From positions 45,243,013 through 45,307,012 of the forward strand of contig NC_087068.1 in assembly GCF_963678635.1 (NCBI RefSeq): a stretch of 64,000 nucleotides of DNA, given 5' to 3'. Of the stretch, positions 63,103 through 64,000 are shown in pieces. The notes under the pieces are model-generated. The model saw only the letters and a list, made by a program, of their open reading frames with translations. It was not told where the DNA came from and searched no databases. The position numbers were made by a program, and so were the translations under genes. The stretch is from Symsagittifera roscoffensis. Taxonomy: Eukaryota; Xenacoelomorpha; Acoela; Convolutidae. The first letter of the stretch is position 1. Each line of letters starts with the position of its first letter.

Positions 63103-64000
63103 ATTTTTTTTTCTGAAAATTGATGACATGGTTTCTGCCAGGGTTAAAGTTTAAATGTTTTTTTTTCTACTTTTCGTGATATGTTCAAAAAGATGGCTTG
63201 CCTCCAAGTGTATAACTTTTTTTGACTGTTTCTGCTTTTCTCTAACGAAAAAGCCGAATTGTCCGATCATTTCTCAAAATTTTACATTTTTATAAGTTGT
63301 TAAGGAATTAGTTAATTACAATTAATGAGAAATAGTTGGCAAAATGCCGGCAAAAGCGAGTGCTCTAAAGGAGAAACTGTGAACATCTGGTCCAACAGCA
63401 CAGGATGCAATGTTTTTTTTTTTTACATAGATCGACTCAACAACAAGTGAAGAGAAAGATCAAAAGAGCATAGTTTTTGCTGTTGCTGAAAAAGTTCGTA
63501 ACCATAACCCTTCGTAACAGTAGCAAAAATTTGGCTTATGATGTTTTGTAAAATCGTCCCGCTTGCATACACCTAGAACTGCTCTGCTGTTTTGAAAACA
63601 ATGTTGATCGCAAGAGTAAACAAAATAATAACCTAATTTTGTCGTTTTTGCTCACTTTTCACTATCTTAGTCTTTTCGTGGAGAAGCGAGAAGGGTTTCC
63701 AGGTAGAAATTTTTTCCACGACAAATTATGCATGGGAAAAAAAGAATAGATTGCACCTGTTTGCTCATTTGCAGCTAATTTCTGCTCAAAAAATGAAACA
63801 TTGTTTATTTGGTGAAAAGATATTTCAAAAACTTCTGTGAACTCATCGATGTATTTGAATTAAAGTAAAGATGGTCATTTTCAACTCATGAGTTTATTCA
63901 AGGACTGGTGTGGATGCTCTGATGCAAAAAGATGAAAAAAGTTTCCATAACTTGTCTTAGCTTTTGTTGGCTGGTTTTTACGGTAGCTACGGTTTCGATG
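63103..64000. other. AT-rich right end of the window
   Basis: No gene, RNA gene or repeat of note is visible. Confidence 0.6.

Overview
This is a eukaryotic, almost certainly invertebrate animal, nuclear window made mostly of mobile elements. The evidence is GT-AG spliceosomal introns, an intact nuclear tRNA-Arg(TCG) with a Pol III terminator, a gene start of the NRF-6 (nose resistant to fluoxetine) family, several retroelement types and a complete Maverick/Polinton. The NRF family is abundant in nematodes and arthropods, so an ecdysozoan is favoured, but the species cannot be named from the sequence. Coordinates 54378-54577 are an assembly gap.

Region by region: (1) 1-16.7 kb, minus strand: a decayed Ty3/gypsy-like LTR retroelement reading right to left (gag, protease, RT, RNase H, integrase). 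Pol is followed by a TARG1-like macro domain and then, in the env position, by a third ORF with coiled coil, an SGNH-hydrolase domain and a second GxND-bearing domain that runs off the left edge. Its gag-protease half is tandemly duplicated (12881-16690), with the junction inside a 5' array of about 40-bp hairpin units. (2) 17.6-20.8 kb, plus strand: a decayed RT element with a PHD-like finger, a YADD reverse transcriptase and a conserved C-terminal domain. (3) 20.8-35.2 kb: AT-rich repeats, namely a 4.9-kb tandem duplication with nested 1-kb subrepeats and a 2.26-kb tandem duplication, carrying fragments of another RT pseudogene. (4) 35189-53446: an 18.3-kb Polinton with TIRs. Left to right it has a three-exon protein-primed-type DNA polymerase B, a three-ORF cassette bounded by a 113-118-bp inverted repeat (including a PC4-like ssDNA-binding protein and an ORF with an HYH motif), then a compact minus-strand cluster: adenain-like protease, double-jelly-roll major capsid, basic core protein, penton/minor capsid, integrase, packaging ATPase, a membrane protein and several conserved but uncharacterised proteins. 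(5) 53447-54207: the N-terminal part of an NRF-6-like gene whose frame is cut by the right Polinton end. (6) 56.6-57.6 kb: palindromic GAGCGGTTT repeats around a possible TOG-domain exon and the tRNA. (7) 58.1-63.1 kb, plus strand: a second, badly decayed gypsy-like element with a primer-binding site, gag, protease, RT, RNase H and integrase.

The best-preserved system is the Polinton. It has a full virion-morphogenesis set (capsid, penton, protease, ATPase) together with polymerase and integrase, so it is virus-like, although at least two of its genes appear frameshifted at homopolymers. The most unusual items are its inverted-repeat cassette with the PC4-like and HYH-motif ORFs, its multiply palindromic TIRs, its mismatched flanks (no target-site duplication), and the macro plus SGNH cargo of the left-hand LTR retroelement.
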